A DNA stretch of 64,000 nucleotides from JAKAGZ01 sp964412105 (GCA_964412105.1 CAYPNM010000001.1:76140-140139); one strand, 5' to 3'; counted from the stretch's first letter, positions 52,784-62,644 are shown. Program-made: numbers and translations. Notes: a model not told the origin generated them from the letters alone.

Positions 52784-55438
52784 TTAACTCAAATCCCTAA
52801 GTATAGCTTTAAGCTTTTTAATATTTTCCTGCCAGTCTTTCTGCTTTGTTTTTTCTTTTTCAACTACTTCAGGGGCTGCGTTTTGCAAGAATTTTTCGTT
52901 TGATAATTTTTTATTTATTCCTGTAAGTGAATTTTCAAATCTTGTAATTTCTTTTTGTAGCTTTTCTCTCTCTTTATCGAGCTCAACAAGTCCTTCAAGG
53001 GGGATATAAATTTCACAGTCAGTCAAAACAGCTGAAGTACTGGCTTTTGGTTTTGTAAGATTTTTATCAACAGTCAGGTTTTCAACCTTTGCAAGCTTCT
53101 TGATGTAATCAACCTGATGAGGTGCAACTTCAGATGACTTTATAAAAGCATTAAGCATTTTTGAAGGTGGAATATTCATCTCACCGCGTATGTTTCGAAT
53201 GGCCGTGATAATATTTTGAACGAACTCCATTTCCTTTTCTGCCTTTTCATTAATTAATTTTTGATCAGCAACAGGATATCCAGAAAATGAAATACTTTCT
53301 CCATCTTTTCTTGATTTGATCAAATGCCAGAGTTCTTCTGTTATGAAAGGCATGAACGGATGGACTATTTTTAATAATTTATCGAATATATTCAGGGCTC
53401 TTGTTAGTACGGCTGATTTGATCTCATCATTATCAGAGTAAAGCCTATTCTTCGAAAGTTCTATGTACCAGTCACAGAAATCATTCCAAACAAATGCATA
53501 AATAAATTTTGTTGCGTTATTAATTTCAAACTTATCCATTGCATCATTTAACTCAATTAAAGTATGATGCAGCCTTGATTTAATCCATTCATCGGAGAAG
53601 TCGAGATGTTCATCAATCAGATTTTTATTAACCGGAATAGTTTGCGCGTTCATCAGCAGGAATCTGCCTGCATTCCATATTTTATTTGCAAAGTTTCTTC
53701 CCAATTCGCATTTGTCAGTGCTGAATAGGACATCCTGTCCAAGCGGCGCAAGATAAATTACAGTAAATCTAAGTGCATCAGCCCCATATTCTTTAATTAC
53801 GTCAATAGGGTCGGGAGAGTTGCCAAGAGATTTGCTCATTTTTCTTCCCTGGATATCACGAATAATACTAGTGAAATAAACATCACGAAAAGGGACATTT
53901 TTTCTGAAATGAAGTCCGGCCATTATCATTCTCGCAACCCAGAAGAAAATTATATCAGGACCAGTAATTAATGTGTTCGTCGGATAATAATATTTTTGTT
54001 CTTCTTCAGTTTTAAAAACTTCGTATGCCCACAACCAGCTGGAAGCCCAGGTATCGAGAACATCTTCATCCTGTGTTAGATTTGTTGAACCACAATGCGG
54101 ACATTTTTCCGGGCGTTCAATTGAAACAATCGGTTCTTTACATTCAAGTTTACAATGGTCATCGCCCACACAGTACCAGACCGGAATTCTGTGTCCCCAC
54201 CAAAGCTGCCGCGAAATGCACCAATCTTTTATGTTGCTCATCCAGTGGTTATAGGTTTTAGTCCAATGTTCAGGATAAAATTTAATCTGTTTATTCTGGA
54301 CAACATCAATTGCCGGAGCAGCGAGTTCTCCCATTTTCATAAACCACTGTTCTGATAAATAGGGCTCAATCGGAACTCCGCCTCTTTCTGAATAGCCTAC
54401 ATTGTTTTGATAATCCTCAACTTTTTCCAGTAAACCAAATTCTTCAAATCTTGCAACAACCTTTTTGCGTGCTTCAAATCTGTCGAGTCCGCGAAATTCT
54501 TCAGGTACATTATGGTTGAGAGAAGCATCATCATTGAGAATATTTATTACTTCAATCTTGTGTCTTTCTCCCATTTCATAGTCATTCACATCGTGAGCCG
54601 GTGTCACTTTTACTGCACCTGTTCCGAAAGTCATATCAACATAATCATCTGCAAAAACAGGGATTTCTCTTTCGGCAATAGGCAGTAAAACTTTTTTACC
54701 AACTAGTTTTTTGTATCGTTCGTCTTTGGGATTTACTGCAACTCCTGTATCACCCAGCATTGTTTCAGGACGGGTTGTGGCAACTGTAATGTATATGTTT
54801 TCCCCGATGACCGGATATTTTAAATACCATATTTTCCCATTAACTGTTCTGTAAATAACTTCTTCATCTGATATGGCTGATTTAGAGGCAGGGTCCCAGT
54901 TAACCATTCTGTAGCCACGATAGATTTTTTCTTCTTTATATAATGCTACAAAAGTCTCAATTACTTTTTTGTAGTAATCGTCATCCATGGTAAATCGTTC
55001 CCGATCCCAATCACAACTTACACCTAGTTTTTTCAACTGTTGAATAATTATGCCACCATACTTTTCTGTCCATTCCCAGCAATATTTTAAGAATTCTTCA
55101 CGCCCTATTTGGTTTTTGCTTATTCCTTTTTCTTTTAAAAAGTTTACAACCTTTGATTCGGTTGCTATAGATGCGTGATCTGTGCCAGGAACCCAACAGG
55201 CATTATATCCCTGCATTCTTTTCATACGAATAATTATATCCTGCAGTGTATTGTTCAGGATATGCCCCATTGTCAGCATTCCAGTTACGTTTGGCGGAGG
55301 AATTACTATAGTATATGGTTTTTTATTTTTGTCTACTTCAGAGTGGAATATTCTCTGATCAAGCCAGAATTTGTACCATTTATCTTCTGTAACAGAAGGA
55401 TCGTAAGCTTTAGGGATATCTTTAATATTTTCAGGCAT
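52784..55438 (-). CDS. valS: Valyl-tRNA synthetase
   Basis: This 884-residue class I synthetase charges tRNA-Val. The HIGH-type motif is PPNVTGMLTMGHILN (49-63), the KMSKS motif is GRKMSKSLGN, and the editing domain contains TTRPETMLGDTGVAVNP and GTGAVKVTPAHDVNDYEMG. A zinc-binding Cys set (CKLECKEP, CPHCGS) is present. The C-terminal coiled coil of about 65 residues (VELDKEREKLQKEI onward) is the usual tRNA-binding arm. Start ATG at 55438. Confidence 0.97.
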   Translation of the reverse strand: MPENIKDIPKAYDPSVTEDKWYKFWLDQRIFHSEVDKNKKPYTIVIPPPNVTGMLTMGHILNNTLQDIIIRMKRMQGYNACWVPGTDHASIATESKVVNFLKEKGISKNQIGREEFLKYCWEWTEKYGGIIIQQLKKLGVSCDWDRERFTMDDDYYKKVIETFVALYKEEKIYRGYRMVNWDPASKSAISDEEVIYRTVNGKIWYLKYPVIGENIYITVATTRPETMLGDTGVAVNPKDERYKKLVGKKVLLPIAEREIPVFADDYVDMTFGTGAVKVTPAHDVNDYEMGERHKIEVINILNDDASLNHNVPEEFRGLDRFEARKKVVARFEEFGLLEKVEDYQNNVGYSERGGVPIEPYLSEQWFMKMGELAAPAIDVVQNKQIKFYPEHWTKTYNHWMSNIKDWCISRQLWWGHRIPVWYCVGDDHCKLECKEPIVSIERPEKCPHCGSTNLTQDEDVLDTWASSWLWAYEVFKTEEEQKYYYPTNTLITGPDIIFFWVARMIMAGLHFRKNVPFRDVYFTSIIRDIQGRKMSKSLGNSPDPIDVIKEYGADALRFTVIYLAPLGQDVLFSTDKCELGRNFANKIWNAGRFLLMNAQTIPVNKNLIDEHLDFSDEWIKSRLHHTLIELNDAMDKFEINNATKFIYAFVWNDFCDWYIELSKNRLYSDNDEIKSAVLTRALNIFDKLLKIVHPFMPFITEELWHLIKSRKDGESISFSGYPVADQKLINEKAEKEMEFVQNIITAIRNIRGEMNIPPSKMLNAFIKSSEVAPHQVDYIKKLAKVENLTVDKNLTKPKASTSAVLTDCEIYIPLEGLVELDKEREKLQKEITRFENSLTGINKKLSNEKFLQNAAPEVVEKEKTKQKDWQENIKKLKAILRDLS

Positions 55439-55559
55439 TTAACTTGTCGTTTTAAAATATAATAATCTATAAATATAATGAAAATTAAAGAGAGGATTTA
55501 AAGTGAAATGTGAAAAGTAAAACGTCAAATAAAATAATTTCACTATTTAAATTTCATTC

Positions 55560-56225
55560 TCACTCTATATAATATTGATAATCCGGTATTTTTACCTGTA
55601 TTCCGTGATAAGGTCCTTTGAGATCGCTCCATTGATCACCGACCGTTCCAACAATATGGTAACCTTTTGCAGATAGTTCTGTCCGTTTTTCTGATTTGTA
55701 CTTCACAGCAAGAGAATCATAATAATTTTTATCTTTAACAATCAACGTATCGAACTTTTCATAACCGACCTTGATAAGGTTTTCCATAGTAGAATAATAC
55801 TGGTAATCTTTTCTACCTGTAAGGAAAATAATTCTAAAGCCCTTGTTTAAAAGATATTTATATAGACCGAAAACTTCCGGCACAGCCGGTGCTTTAGCAC
55901 TGTCTACCCACATATCCCAATATTTTTGAACATATCCAAAGTCCCATTCTTTATCGAACTGGTAATTTGAAATAGAAGTTTCGTCCACATCAAATATTAC
56001 TGTCGATTTTTTGCCAGGAGTGATCTTATCAAATTCCTTTTTTGCATTTTCAATTGCTTTATTAACATCCCTGTCATATTCCCCGCTTTCATGATAATTT
56101 ATAATTGCTTCTTTAACAAAACTCAGGTTAACGAGATAATTTTGTTCGCTTGAACATCCATACAAGATAAATATCAAAATTAATATCAATAATAATTTCA
56201 GATATTTTTTATTTTGGTATTTCAT
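55560..56225 (-). CDS. HAD-type acid phosphatase lipoprotein (class B/IIIB)
   Basis: This 221-residue protein is a lipoprotein (hydrophobic signal then LYGCSS, lipid Cys24) with the catalytic HAD motif FDVDET (Asp79 and Asp81), LTGRKDYQYYSTMENL as motif II, and VGDQWSDLKG as motif III. The arrangement matches HAD subfamily IIIB (acid phosphatases such as OlpA or plant VSP), which remove phosphate from nucleotides or sugars at the cell surface. It appears monocistronic and may supply phosphate to the Pit system, but there is no direct link. Confidence 0.9.
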   Translation of the reverse strand: MKYQNKKYLKLLLILILIFILYGCSSEQNYLVNLSFVKEAIINYHESGEYDRDVNKAIENAKKEFDKITPGKKSTVIFDVDETSISNYQFDKEWDFGYVQKYWDMWVDSAKAPAVPEVFGLYKYLLNKGFRIIFLTGRKDYQYYSTMENLIKVGYEKFDTLIVKDKNYYDSLAVKYKSEKRTELSAKGYHIVGTVGDQWSDLKGPYHGIQVKIPDYQYYIE

Positions 56226-56440
56226 AGCCTAACCTCAATCAGTAATCTTCAAAAAAAACGGACTGGAATTAAAACAAATTATGGAGCTAAATGCAAATTT
56301 TATTGATTTTCATGTTTTTCTCTTAAGGTAATTTAGTTGTACTTATACGCAAAAAATTCCGATTACCTGCAAATATTCGACTTAAATAATGGATTATTGA
56401 TCAAATTTTACGGATTTTAAAGAACAGTTTTTTCAAAAAA

Positions 56441-57706
56441 ATGGAGATTTTCGAAGTTATGGCAGTTATCAGGCCATTCAGGGCATTAAGACCAGCAAAA
56501 GAAAAATCCCATCTTGTTTCCAGCGTGCCCTATGATGTTGTTGATCGTGATGAGGCAAAGCAATTAGCCGATAAAAATGATCTTAGTTTCCTGAGAGTAA
56601 CGAGATCTGAGATTGATCTTGATGATAATTTGAATCCTTACTCCCCGGAAGTTTATAAGAAAGCAAAGGAAAATCTTGAAGAATTAAAAAAACAGGCCCC
56701 TCTTTTAATAGATGAGAGACCCTATTTTTATTTATATCGGCTTGAGATGGATGGGAAAGCGCAAGTTGGGATCGGTGCGACATTTTCAGTTGATGATTAT
56801 GACAATAATGTCATTTTGAAACACGAAAAGACAAGGAAAGAAAAAGAAGATGACAGGACAAATCATATCGTTACTACGGGGGCTCAGACTGGTGTTGTAT
56901 TTCTTACTTATCGTGGTGTAAAAGCTGTTAACGATATTGTTGATAAAACTATGAAGGAAGTAGAACCGGTTTACGATTTTACTTCAGCCGATGAAATAAA
57001 ACATACTATCTGGGTCATTCCTGAAAATTATAATAATTTAATTGTTAATGAAATTGCCAGAGTGAAAAATTTGTATATAGCTGATGGTCACCATCGGGCA
57101 GCGAGCGCAGCAAGAGCCAGAGCAGAAAAAAAGAGTAAAAATTCTTCTCATACAGGTGAAGAAGAATATAATTATTTCATAGCGGTTTTATTTCCCGCAG
57201 AACAATTAAGAATTTTGCCTTACAATAGAGCAGTAAAAGACCTTAACGGGAAAAGTACGGAAGAATTTTTAACAGAAGCATCAGAAAAATTTACGATAAA
57301 TAAAACGACAATTAAGGAACCTTCGTCTAAAAGAAATTATGCAATGTATCTCGACGGGGATTGGTATTCACTTCAGCCCAAAGATAATATTGGTGCCAGT
57401 TTGTCTTTATCTAAATCGGTTGGCGATACACTTGATGTCAGCGTGCTCCAGGATTTTTTACTTAATCCGGTGCTGGGAATAGATGATCCTCGTACAAACA
57501 AAAGAGTTGATTTTATAGGTGGAATTCGTGGGACGAAGGAACTCGAAAGACTTGTGAGCAGTGGAAAGGCTGCGGTTGCATTTTCATTATACCCGGTTTC
57601 TCTTAATGATTTAATGAGAATTTCTGATGCGGGAGAAATTATGCCTCCTAAATCAACCTGGTTTGAACCGAAGTTGCGAGACGGCCTACTTGTTCATTTA
57701 ATTTAA
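56441..57706 (+). CDS. DUF1015 family protein
   Basis: This 421-residue cytoplasmic protein has the DUF1015 signature: IRPFRALRPAKEK at the N-terminus, SSVPYDVVDRDEA, NPYSPEVYKKAKEN, ILKHEKTRKEKEDDR and YIADGHHRAASAA. The HHR motif and the MPPKSTWFEPKLRDG end are conserved in the family. The function is not established. An ATG at 56459 (MAVIRPFRALR) is a possible alternative start and matches the common family N-terminus. It lies 88 bp upstream of serC, a common neighbour of DUF1015 in this lineage and a hint of a link to serine metabolism. Confidence 0.88.
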   Translation: MEIFEVMAVIRPFRALRPAKEKSHLVSSVPYDVVDRDEAKQLADKNDLSFLRVTRSEIDLDDNLNPYSPEVYKKAKENLEELKKQAPLLIDERPYFYLYRLEMDGKAQVGIGATFSVDDYDNNVILKHEKTRKEKEDDRTNHIVTTGAQTGVVFLTYRGVKAVNDIVDKTMKEVEPVYDFTSADEIKHTIWVIPENYNNLIVNEIARVKNLYIADGHHRAASAARARAEKKSKNSSHTGEEEYNYFIAVLFPAEQLRILPYNRAVKDLNGKSTEEFLTEASEKFTINKTTIKEPSSKRNYAMYLDGDWYSLQPKDNIGASLSLSKSVGDTLDVSVLQDFLLNPVLGIDDPRTNKRVDFIGGIRGTKELERLVSSGKAAVAFSLYPVSLNDLMRISDAGEIMPPKSTWFEPKLRDGLLVHLI

Positions 57707-57794
57707 TTATTCCTAAAATCGCTTATTAATTTCTGCTTTCTAAAAAAAGTTTTTAACGTTGAATCTTATTTTGAGAATAAAAAAGGGAGATAAA

Positions 57795-58880
57795 ATGGAA
57801 AAGAGAGTATATAATTTCAGTGCAGGACCAGCAGTTCTGCCTGAAGAAGTAATATTGGAAGCACAAAAAGATTTATTTGCTCTTCCCGGGGTTGGAATGT
57901 CTGTGCTGGAAATCAGTCACCGTTCAAAAACATTTGATAAGATTTTTGCTGACGCTGTTACAGGCCTGAGATCACTTTTAGATATAAACGATAAATATGA
58001 AATTTTATTTTTGCAGGGTGGTGCAAGCCTGCAATTTTCAATGGTTCCGCTTAATCTGATGCCGCCTAAAAACAAGGCAGATTATATTCTGACGGGAAGC
58101 TGGTCTAAAAAGGCATTAAAAGAGGCCAAAAGAGTTGGAACAATAAATATTGCTGCCAGCACCGAAGAAGAAAAATTCAAGAGAATTCCTAAACAAAATG
58201 AATTGAAACTTGATCCAGACGCTTCATATGTTCATTTTACTTCCAATAATACAATTTTTGGAACTGAATGGCAGACAGAACCCAACGTCGGTAATGTACC
58301 ACTTGTTTGTGATGCTTCATCAGATATTTTGCACAAGAAAATTGACGTAAATAAATATGGGCTTATTTATGCAGGTGCACAGAAAAATATGGGGCCAAGT
58401 GGCGTCACGGTTATAATTATAAAAAAGGATTTAGTGGAAAGAAGCCAAGATTCATTGCATACAATGTTGAATTATAAAACTCAGGTCGGTGCCGGATCGC
58501 TTTATAATACACCCTCAGTATTTGGAGTATATATTATTTCTTTGATAACAAAGTGGTTAGAGAATCTTGGTGGTCTTGATGCAATGTACAAGATTAATAA
58601 AGAGAAAGCAGGATTACTATACGATTGTATTGATGCTAGCGGAGGTTATTACAAAGGTCATGCTGAAAAAGACAGCCGCTCATTAATGAATGTTACCTTT
58701 AATCTTGCAAACGAGGAATTGGAGAAAAAATTTGTAGCTGAAAGCACAACCGCAGGTTTCAGCGGATTAAAAGGACATCGCTCTGTTGGTGGAATTCGGG
58801 CATCAATCTACAATGCTTTCCCGAAGAAGGGTGTGGAAGATCTTGTGACATTTATGAATGATTTTAAGAAGAAGAATTAA
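57795..58880 (+). CDS. serC: Phosphoserine aminotransferase
   Basis: This 361-residue PLP enzyme transfers an amino group from glutamate to 3-phosphohydroxypyruvate in serine synthesis (and can act in vitamin B6 synthesis). Landmarks are YNFSAGPAVLPEEV, GVGMSVLEISHRSK, FLQGGASLQFSMVPLNL, and the PLP lysine Lys197 in YAGAQKNMGPSG. The C-terminus has GLKGHRSVGGIRASIYNA. The ATG at 57795 has GGGAGA upstream; a TTG at 57759 also opens the frame but has no support. An intrinsic terminator follows at 58892-58914. Confidence 0.96.
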   Translation: MEKRVYNFSAGPAVLPEEVILEAQKDLFALPGVGMSVLEISHRSKTFDKIFADAVTGLRSLLDINDKYEILFLQGGASLQFSMVPLNLMPPKNKADYILTGSWSKKALKEAKRVGTINIAASTEEEKFKRIPKQNELKLDPDASYVHFTSNNTIFGTEWQTEPNVGNVPLVCDASSDILHKKIDVNKYGLIYAGAQKNMGPSGVTVIIIKKDLVERSQDSLHTMLNYKTQVGAGSLYNTPSVFGVYIISLITKWLENLGGLDAMYKINKEKAGLLYDCIDASGGYYKGHAEKDSRSLMNVTFNLANEELEKKFVAESTTAGFSGLKGHRSVGGIRASIYNAFPKKGVEDLVTFMNDFKKKN

Positions 58881-58891
58881 TAAAGTATTAT

Positions 58892-58916
58892 AAGGCACTC
58901 TTAAGGAGTGCCTTTT
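58892..58916 (+). terminator. Intrinsic terminator of serC
   Basis: AAGGCACTC/GAGTGCCTT makes a perfect 9-bp stem with a 5-nt loop 12 bp after the serC stop, followed by TTAAATT. Confidence 0.75.
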
Positions 58917-58933
58917 AAATTAGAGGCAAGAAA

Positions 58934-59362
58934 TTGAGAAATATTTTTTTTATTCTAATTGTTTTAGGATTGTTTTTAGCTACAGGGTGTTCCAAAAAAG
59001 AAGAAGAGAAATTAACGGCATCAGGAGGCAATGCTTTTGCAATTGAAACTGGAGGAAATTGGGATATTCAGGCGCTTACTGAGTTGCACGGTTTTGTTCA
59101 GAACAAAAAAGATGACAAATATATTGCTTCTGTTTTTTATACTGTCGATATTATAACGACGGATGGTAAAACTTTAAAATCACTTTTTACTAAACAGGTA
59201 GATAAAAAGGAGTCAGAGAAGATAAGTGGAATAAATCTGGAAGCTGAATTTAACCTGGATGAAAGTTATCCGGCTGGAGATTATAAAATAATTTTTAATA
59301 TTAAAGATTTGCTTTCAAATAAGACACTTCAGGATACAACAAACTTAAAATTGGAAAAATAA
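58934..59362 (+). CDS. Lipoprotein of unknown function
   Basis: This 142-residue lipoprotein has a hydrophobic signal ending in LATGCSKKEEE (lipid Cys19). A small beta-rich domain follows (about 45-140), with a shape recalling an Ig-like or DUF-type lipoprotein fold (GFVQNKKDDKYIASVFYTVD, SYPAGDYKIIFNIKDLL). No family is recognised. The start is a TTG preceded by AGAGG. It is anchored in the envelope. It converges with the DUF2203 gene 2 bp away. Confidence 0.7.
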   Translation: MRNIFFILIVLGLFLATGCSKKEEEKLTASGGNAFAIETGGNWDIQALTELHGFVQNKKDDKYIASVFYTVDIITTDGKTLKSLFTKQVDKKESEKISGINLEAEFNLDESYPAGDYKIIFNIKDLLSNKTLQDTTNLKLEK

Positions 59363-59364
59363 GT

Positions 59365-59748
59365 TTATTCCTGAAAATATTTCTCAGGAATTAATTTTCT
59401 TCCGGCAAAACCTGCTTCAATATCATGATAATAAATAATATCGTCCTCATCACTTTTCCAGCAAAGGAAAACATTTTTTCCATTGATTATTGCCGGAAAA
59501 TCAATCAGCCCGATGGTGAAATTCCAGTCTTTATAATAGCAGCCGATTTCTTCAAGCTCTATCATAAACCTGTTAACTTCTTCTACCATTTTATTTACCC
59601 TAGGATTATTTTCGATCTTACCATTTAAGTCATCCGCAATGAGTCGGATTTCTTTTGTCGTATCGAGAATATCTTTTACAATTTTTTTTACGAGAGGAAG
59701 TGTTCTTCTAGCTTCAATCGGAGTGAAATATTTAATATCGGTGGTCAT
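59365..59748 (-). CDS. DUF2203 family protein
   Basis: This 127-residue protein matches the DUF2203 pattern: KYFTPIEARRTLPLVKKIV at the start, an amphipathic helix, ELEEIGCYYKDWNFTIGLID, FPAIINGKNVFLCWKSDED, and DIEAGFAGRKLIPEKYF at the end. The family is small, cytoplasmic and functionally uncharacterised. It is convergent with the lipoprotein gene and upstream of nothing on its strand. Confidence 0.88.
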   Translation of the reverse strand: MTTDIKYFTPIEARRTLPLVKKIVKDILDTTKEIRLIADDLNGKIENNPRVNKMVEEVNRFMIELEEIGCYYKDWNFTIGLIDFPAIINGKNVFLCWKSDEDDIIYYHDIEAGFAGRKLIPEKYFQE

Positions 59749-59905
59749 TATTGTAAGTTCTTTTTCTCTAATATAATATGAATCGAAGATAGATAAATAT
59801 CATCAAATAAATACAATTAAATATTTAATACAGTATTATTCAACATAATAATTATATTTGTTCAGCATTTGCAGTGACAAATATTTGTTAATAAAGGAGA
59901 TACGA

Positions 59906-60523
59906 ATGGCACACAAATTTTTTGCAGACAAAATTCCACAAAATGGTTATACTTATGAAGAATATCGTAAGAAAACGCAAGAGAGGATTGAAAATACAAG
60001 ACCAGATAAATTGAGCGCAAAAGAAAGTGAGCGTTTTGATTTTATAAAACTTAATCAACATAGAAGCAGCAGGATTGATAAATGTTATGAGGTTGCTGAT
60101 AAATTGGTTAAAGAAATTAACAATATTGATGAGCCAGAATTATGGATGGTAATTACTGAAAATTGGTGCGGTGATTCGGCGCAGAATTTACCTTACATCG
60201 CAAAGATCGCGAAGCAAAATAAAAATATAGATTTAAGGATTATTTTAAGAGATTCCCACCCTGAGATTATGGATTTTTACCTTACAAACGGAACCAGAAG
60301 TATTCCAAAGCTTGTTGTGTTTGATGCGGAAGGAAATGAAAGATTTAGCTGGGGCCCGAGACCGATGGAAGTGCAGAAGTTATTTGAGCAATGGAAAGCT
60401 GAGGGAATTGTCAAACCGGAGCTTTATGAAAAGCTTCATTTGTGGTATTCAAAAGACAAAGGGAAAAGTATTGAAAAAGAAATTCTTCACTTAATTCAAA
60501 ATCTCAATCTGAAAGTTGTATGA
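59906..60523 (+). CDS. Thioredoxin-like protein with a single-cysteine active site
   Basis: This 205-residue protein starts at an ATG preceded by AAAGGAGATACGA (59906; a TTG at 59858 opens the frame further but is less likely). The thioredoxin-fold core has ELWMVITENWCGDSAQNLP, where the usual CxxC is reduced to a single Cys with Asp next to it (WCGDSAQ), then SIPKLVVFDAEGNERFSWG with the cis-Pro. This matches thioredoxin_9-like proteins; the lack of the second Cys argues against simple disulfide exchange. Its stop overlaps the start of the trans-sulfuration gene as ATGA, so the two are translationally coupled. Confidence 0.85.
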   Translation: MAHKFFADKIPQNGYTYEEYRKKTQERIENTRPDKLSAKESERFDFIKLNQHRSSRIDKCYEVADKLVKEINNIDEPELWMVITENWCGDSAQNLPYIAKIAKQNKNIDLRIILRDSHPEIMDFYLTNGTRSIPKLVVFDAEGNERFSWGPRPMEVQKLFEQWKAEGIVKPELYEKLHLWYSKDKGKSIEKEILHLIQNLNLKVV

Positions 60524-61635
60524 AAATAGAAACTCTTGCTGTTCATGCCGGCAGAAATGTAGATCCCAACACAAAAGCAGTAGTGCCGCCAATCTACCTC
60601 TCGACTACTTTTGAACGCGAGGTTAATGGCGAATATCCACGGGGTTATAATTACACCAGGAACAACAATCCGAACAGGGAATCTCTTGAGAAATGCCTTG
60701 CAAAACTTGAAGGAGGTACTACAGGGATTGCATTTTCATCCGGTTCAGCTGCTGCAATGAGTATTATTCAAAATCTTTCTCCCGGCGATCACATTGTTGC
60801 AACGGATGATATTTATCACGGAACAAGAAAGCTTTTTAGGAATTTTGAGAAATGGAATGTCACCTGTTCATTCGTTGATATGACAAATCTCAAGGGAGTA
60901 GAAGGCGCTATTAATGATAAAACAAAATTATTCTGGGTAGAATCTCCTACAAATCCATTGTTAAAAATTATTGATATTGGAAGTATCGCAAAGATTGCTC
61001 ACGGAAATAACAGTGTTGTGGTTTGTGATAATACGTGGGGAACTCCAGTTCTGCAAAATCCTTTTGAATTTGGGGCTGATTTAATAGTTCATGCAACTAC
61101 AAAATATATTGGCGGTCACAGTGATATTCTGGGTGGAATTGTAATCTCAAAAAATGCTAATGATCTTAGCCAAAAAATCAGAGACACACAAAAATCCGAA
61201 GGGGCGGTGCCATCTCCATTTGAATGCTGGCTAGTTCTTCGAGGAATTCAAACATTACCATTGCGTGTGCGCACACAGTCTGATTCCGCATTAAAGATAG
61301 CTCAGTTTCTTTCGACTCATAATAAAGTTGAGACGGTTTATTATCCCGGCCTTGAAGAACATCCAAGTCATTTGCTGGCGAAAAAACAAATGAAAATGTT
61401 TGGAGGAATGATTTCATTTCAGGTAAAAGGTGACGAAAAGGAAGCGATGAAGGTCGCAGCCAAGGTTAAATTGTTCATAAGAGCTACAAGTTTAGGCGGG
61501 CCAGAAAGTCTGATTGAGCATCGAGCTTCTATCGAAGGATCCGAAAGCAAAACACCTAAAAATCTTTTACGATTGTCTATAGGTTTGGAACATCATGAAG
61601 ATTTAATAGCCGATTTAAGACAGGCGCTTGGATAG
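60520..61635 (+). CDS. Cystathionine gamma-synthase/lyase family PLP enzyme
   Basis: This 371-residue enzyme belongs to the Cys/Met metabolism PLP family. It has the landmarks IETLAVHAGRNVDPNT, AVVPPIYLSTTFER, GFSSGSAAA-like AFSSGSAAAMSIIQNL, the PLP Asp in VVVCDNTWGTPVLQNP, Lys195 in HATTKYIGGHSD, and SLGGPESLIEHRAS at the substrate end. It could be cystathionine gamma-synthase, beta-lyase or gamma-lyase; the motifs alone do not decide. It overlaps the thioredoxin-like gene by 4 nt. Confidence 0.92.
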   Translation: MKIETLAVHAGRNVDPNTKAVVPPIYLSTTFEREVNGEYPRGYNYTRNNNPNRESLEKCLAKLEGGTTGIAFSSGSAAAMSIIQNLSPGDHIVATDDIYHGTRKLFRNFEKWNVTCSFVDMTNLKGVEGAINDKTKLFWVESPTNPLLKIIDIGSIAKIAHGNNSVVVCDNTWGTPVLQNPFEFGADLIVHATTKYIGGHSDILGGIVISKNANDLSQKIRDTQKSEGAVPSPFECWLVLRGIQTLPLRVRTQSDSALKIAQFLSTHNKVETVYYPGLEEHPSHLLAKKQMKMFGGMISFQVKGDEKEAMKVAAKVKLFIRATSLGGPESLIEHRASIEGSESKTPKNLLRLSIGLEHHEDLIADLRQALG

Positions 61636-61639
61636 AGTC

Positions 61640-62638
61640 CTAACGAAAAAATGGAACTACTAGCCTGGCAATTTCATAGGTGCAATATGCAAAAATTCCT
61701 GAAAGAGGAATTGTTAAAACCCAAGCCCACAGAATATTTCTTGCCACTCCCCATCTGACTGCAGAAAAACTTTTAATTGTACCTACTCCAATAATTGATC
61801 CCGTTATAGTATGAGTAGTACTAACCGGGATTCCAAAAATTGAAGCAATTGAAATAGTAATACCTGCTGAAGTTTCTGCACTGAATCCTCCGAAAGGTGT
61901 TAATTTTGTAACACGCATTCCAAGAGTTTTAATAACCTTCCATCCGCCTATTGCAGTACCTAAAGCAATTACTGTGTAACTCATAAAAATGACCCACGTA
62001 GGTATATAAAATATTTTCCCGATCAGTCCATTGGTAAACAAAACAACTGTAATGATCCCAATCGTTTTTTGGGCATCATTCGAACCATGGCTGAGACTAA
62101 AAAGAGCTGATGATATCAACTGCAGTTTTCTAAAATATTTGTCGACTTTTCCCGGGGATTTATATCTTACTATCCAGGTTGTAATTATTGAAAAAATTAA
62201 TGCAATAACAAAGCCCATTATCGGTGCCAAGAATATAAAAATTACTACGGTAGAAAAGCCACTTGTTATAAGTGCTCCGAATCCTGCCTTTGCAATTCCT
62301 GCTCCGCCATATCCTCCTATTATTGCATGCGAAATACTAATGGGCATTCCAAGGTGAGTTGCAGTAGCTGAGAGCAGAATCGCGCCTACCAATCCCGAGA
62401 AAATTACGACATTGTTAACTATGGAAACATCAACTATCCCTTTGCCGATTGTTGTAGCCACGCTGACACCAAAAATGAAAGCCGCAGCAAAATTGAAAAA
62501 AGCGGCCCAAATTACTGCCTGCATAGGAGTTAAAACCCTAGTTGAAACTACTGTTGCAATGGAATTTGCAGCATCATTCATTCCATTATAGAAATCGAAA
62601 ATGAGGGCCATTGAGATAATAACAAGAGCAAAAGTCAT
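61640..62638 (-). CDS. Inorganic phosphate transporter, Pit family
   Basis: This 332-residue membrane protein has the Pit repeat signature: FYNGMNDAANSIATVVSTRVL in the first half and ALFSLSHGSNDAQKTIG in the second, with GMPISISHAIIGG and GIPVSTTHTITGS as the paired substrate helices. It carries phosphate into the cell with protons or cations at low affinity. It is 6 nt downstream of the DUF47 gene, the typical accessory partner. Confidence 0.95.
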   Translation of the reverse strand: MTFALVIISMALIFDFYNGMNDAANSIATVVSTRVLTPMQAVIWAAFFNFAAAFIFGVSVATTIGKGIVDVSIVNNVVIFSGLVGAILLSATATHLGMPISISHAIIGGYGGAGIAKAGFGALITSGFSTVVIFIFLAPIMGFVIALIFSIITTWIVRYKSPGKVDKYFRKLQLISSALFSLSHGSNDAQKTIGIITVVLFTNGLIGKIFYIPTWVIFMSYTVIALGTAIGGWKVIKTLGMRVTKLTPFGGFSAETSAGITISIASIFGIPVSTTHTITGSIIGVGTIKSFSAVRWGVARNILWAWVLTIPLSGIFAYCTYEIARLVVPFFR

Positions 62639-62644
62639 AAGATG

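Noticed and set aside
59370..59392. A 7-bp hairpin (TTCCTGA/TCAGGAA) at the convergent ends of the lipoprotein and DUF2203 genes
   Set aside because: It lies within the DUF2203 coding end with a 9-nt AT loop and poor T-tails, so a shared terminator is not convincing.
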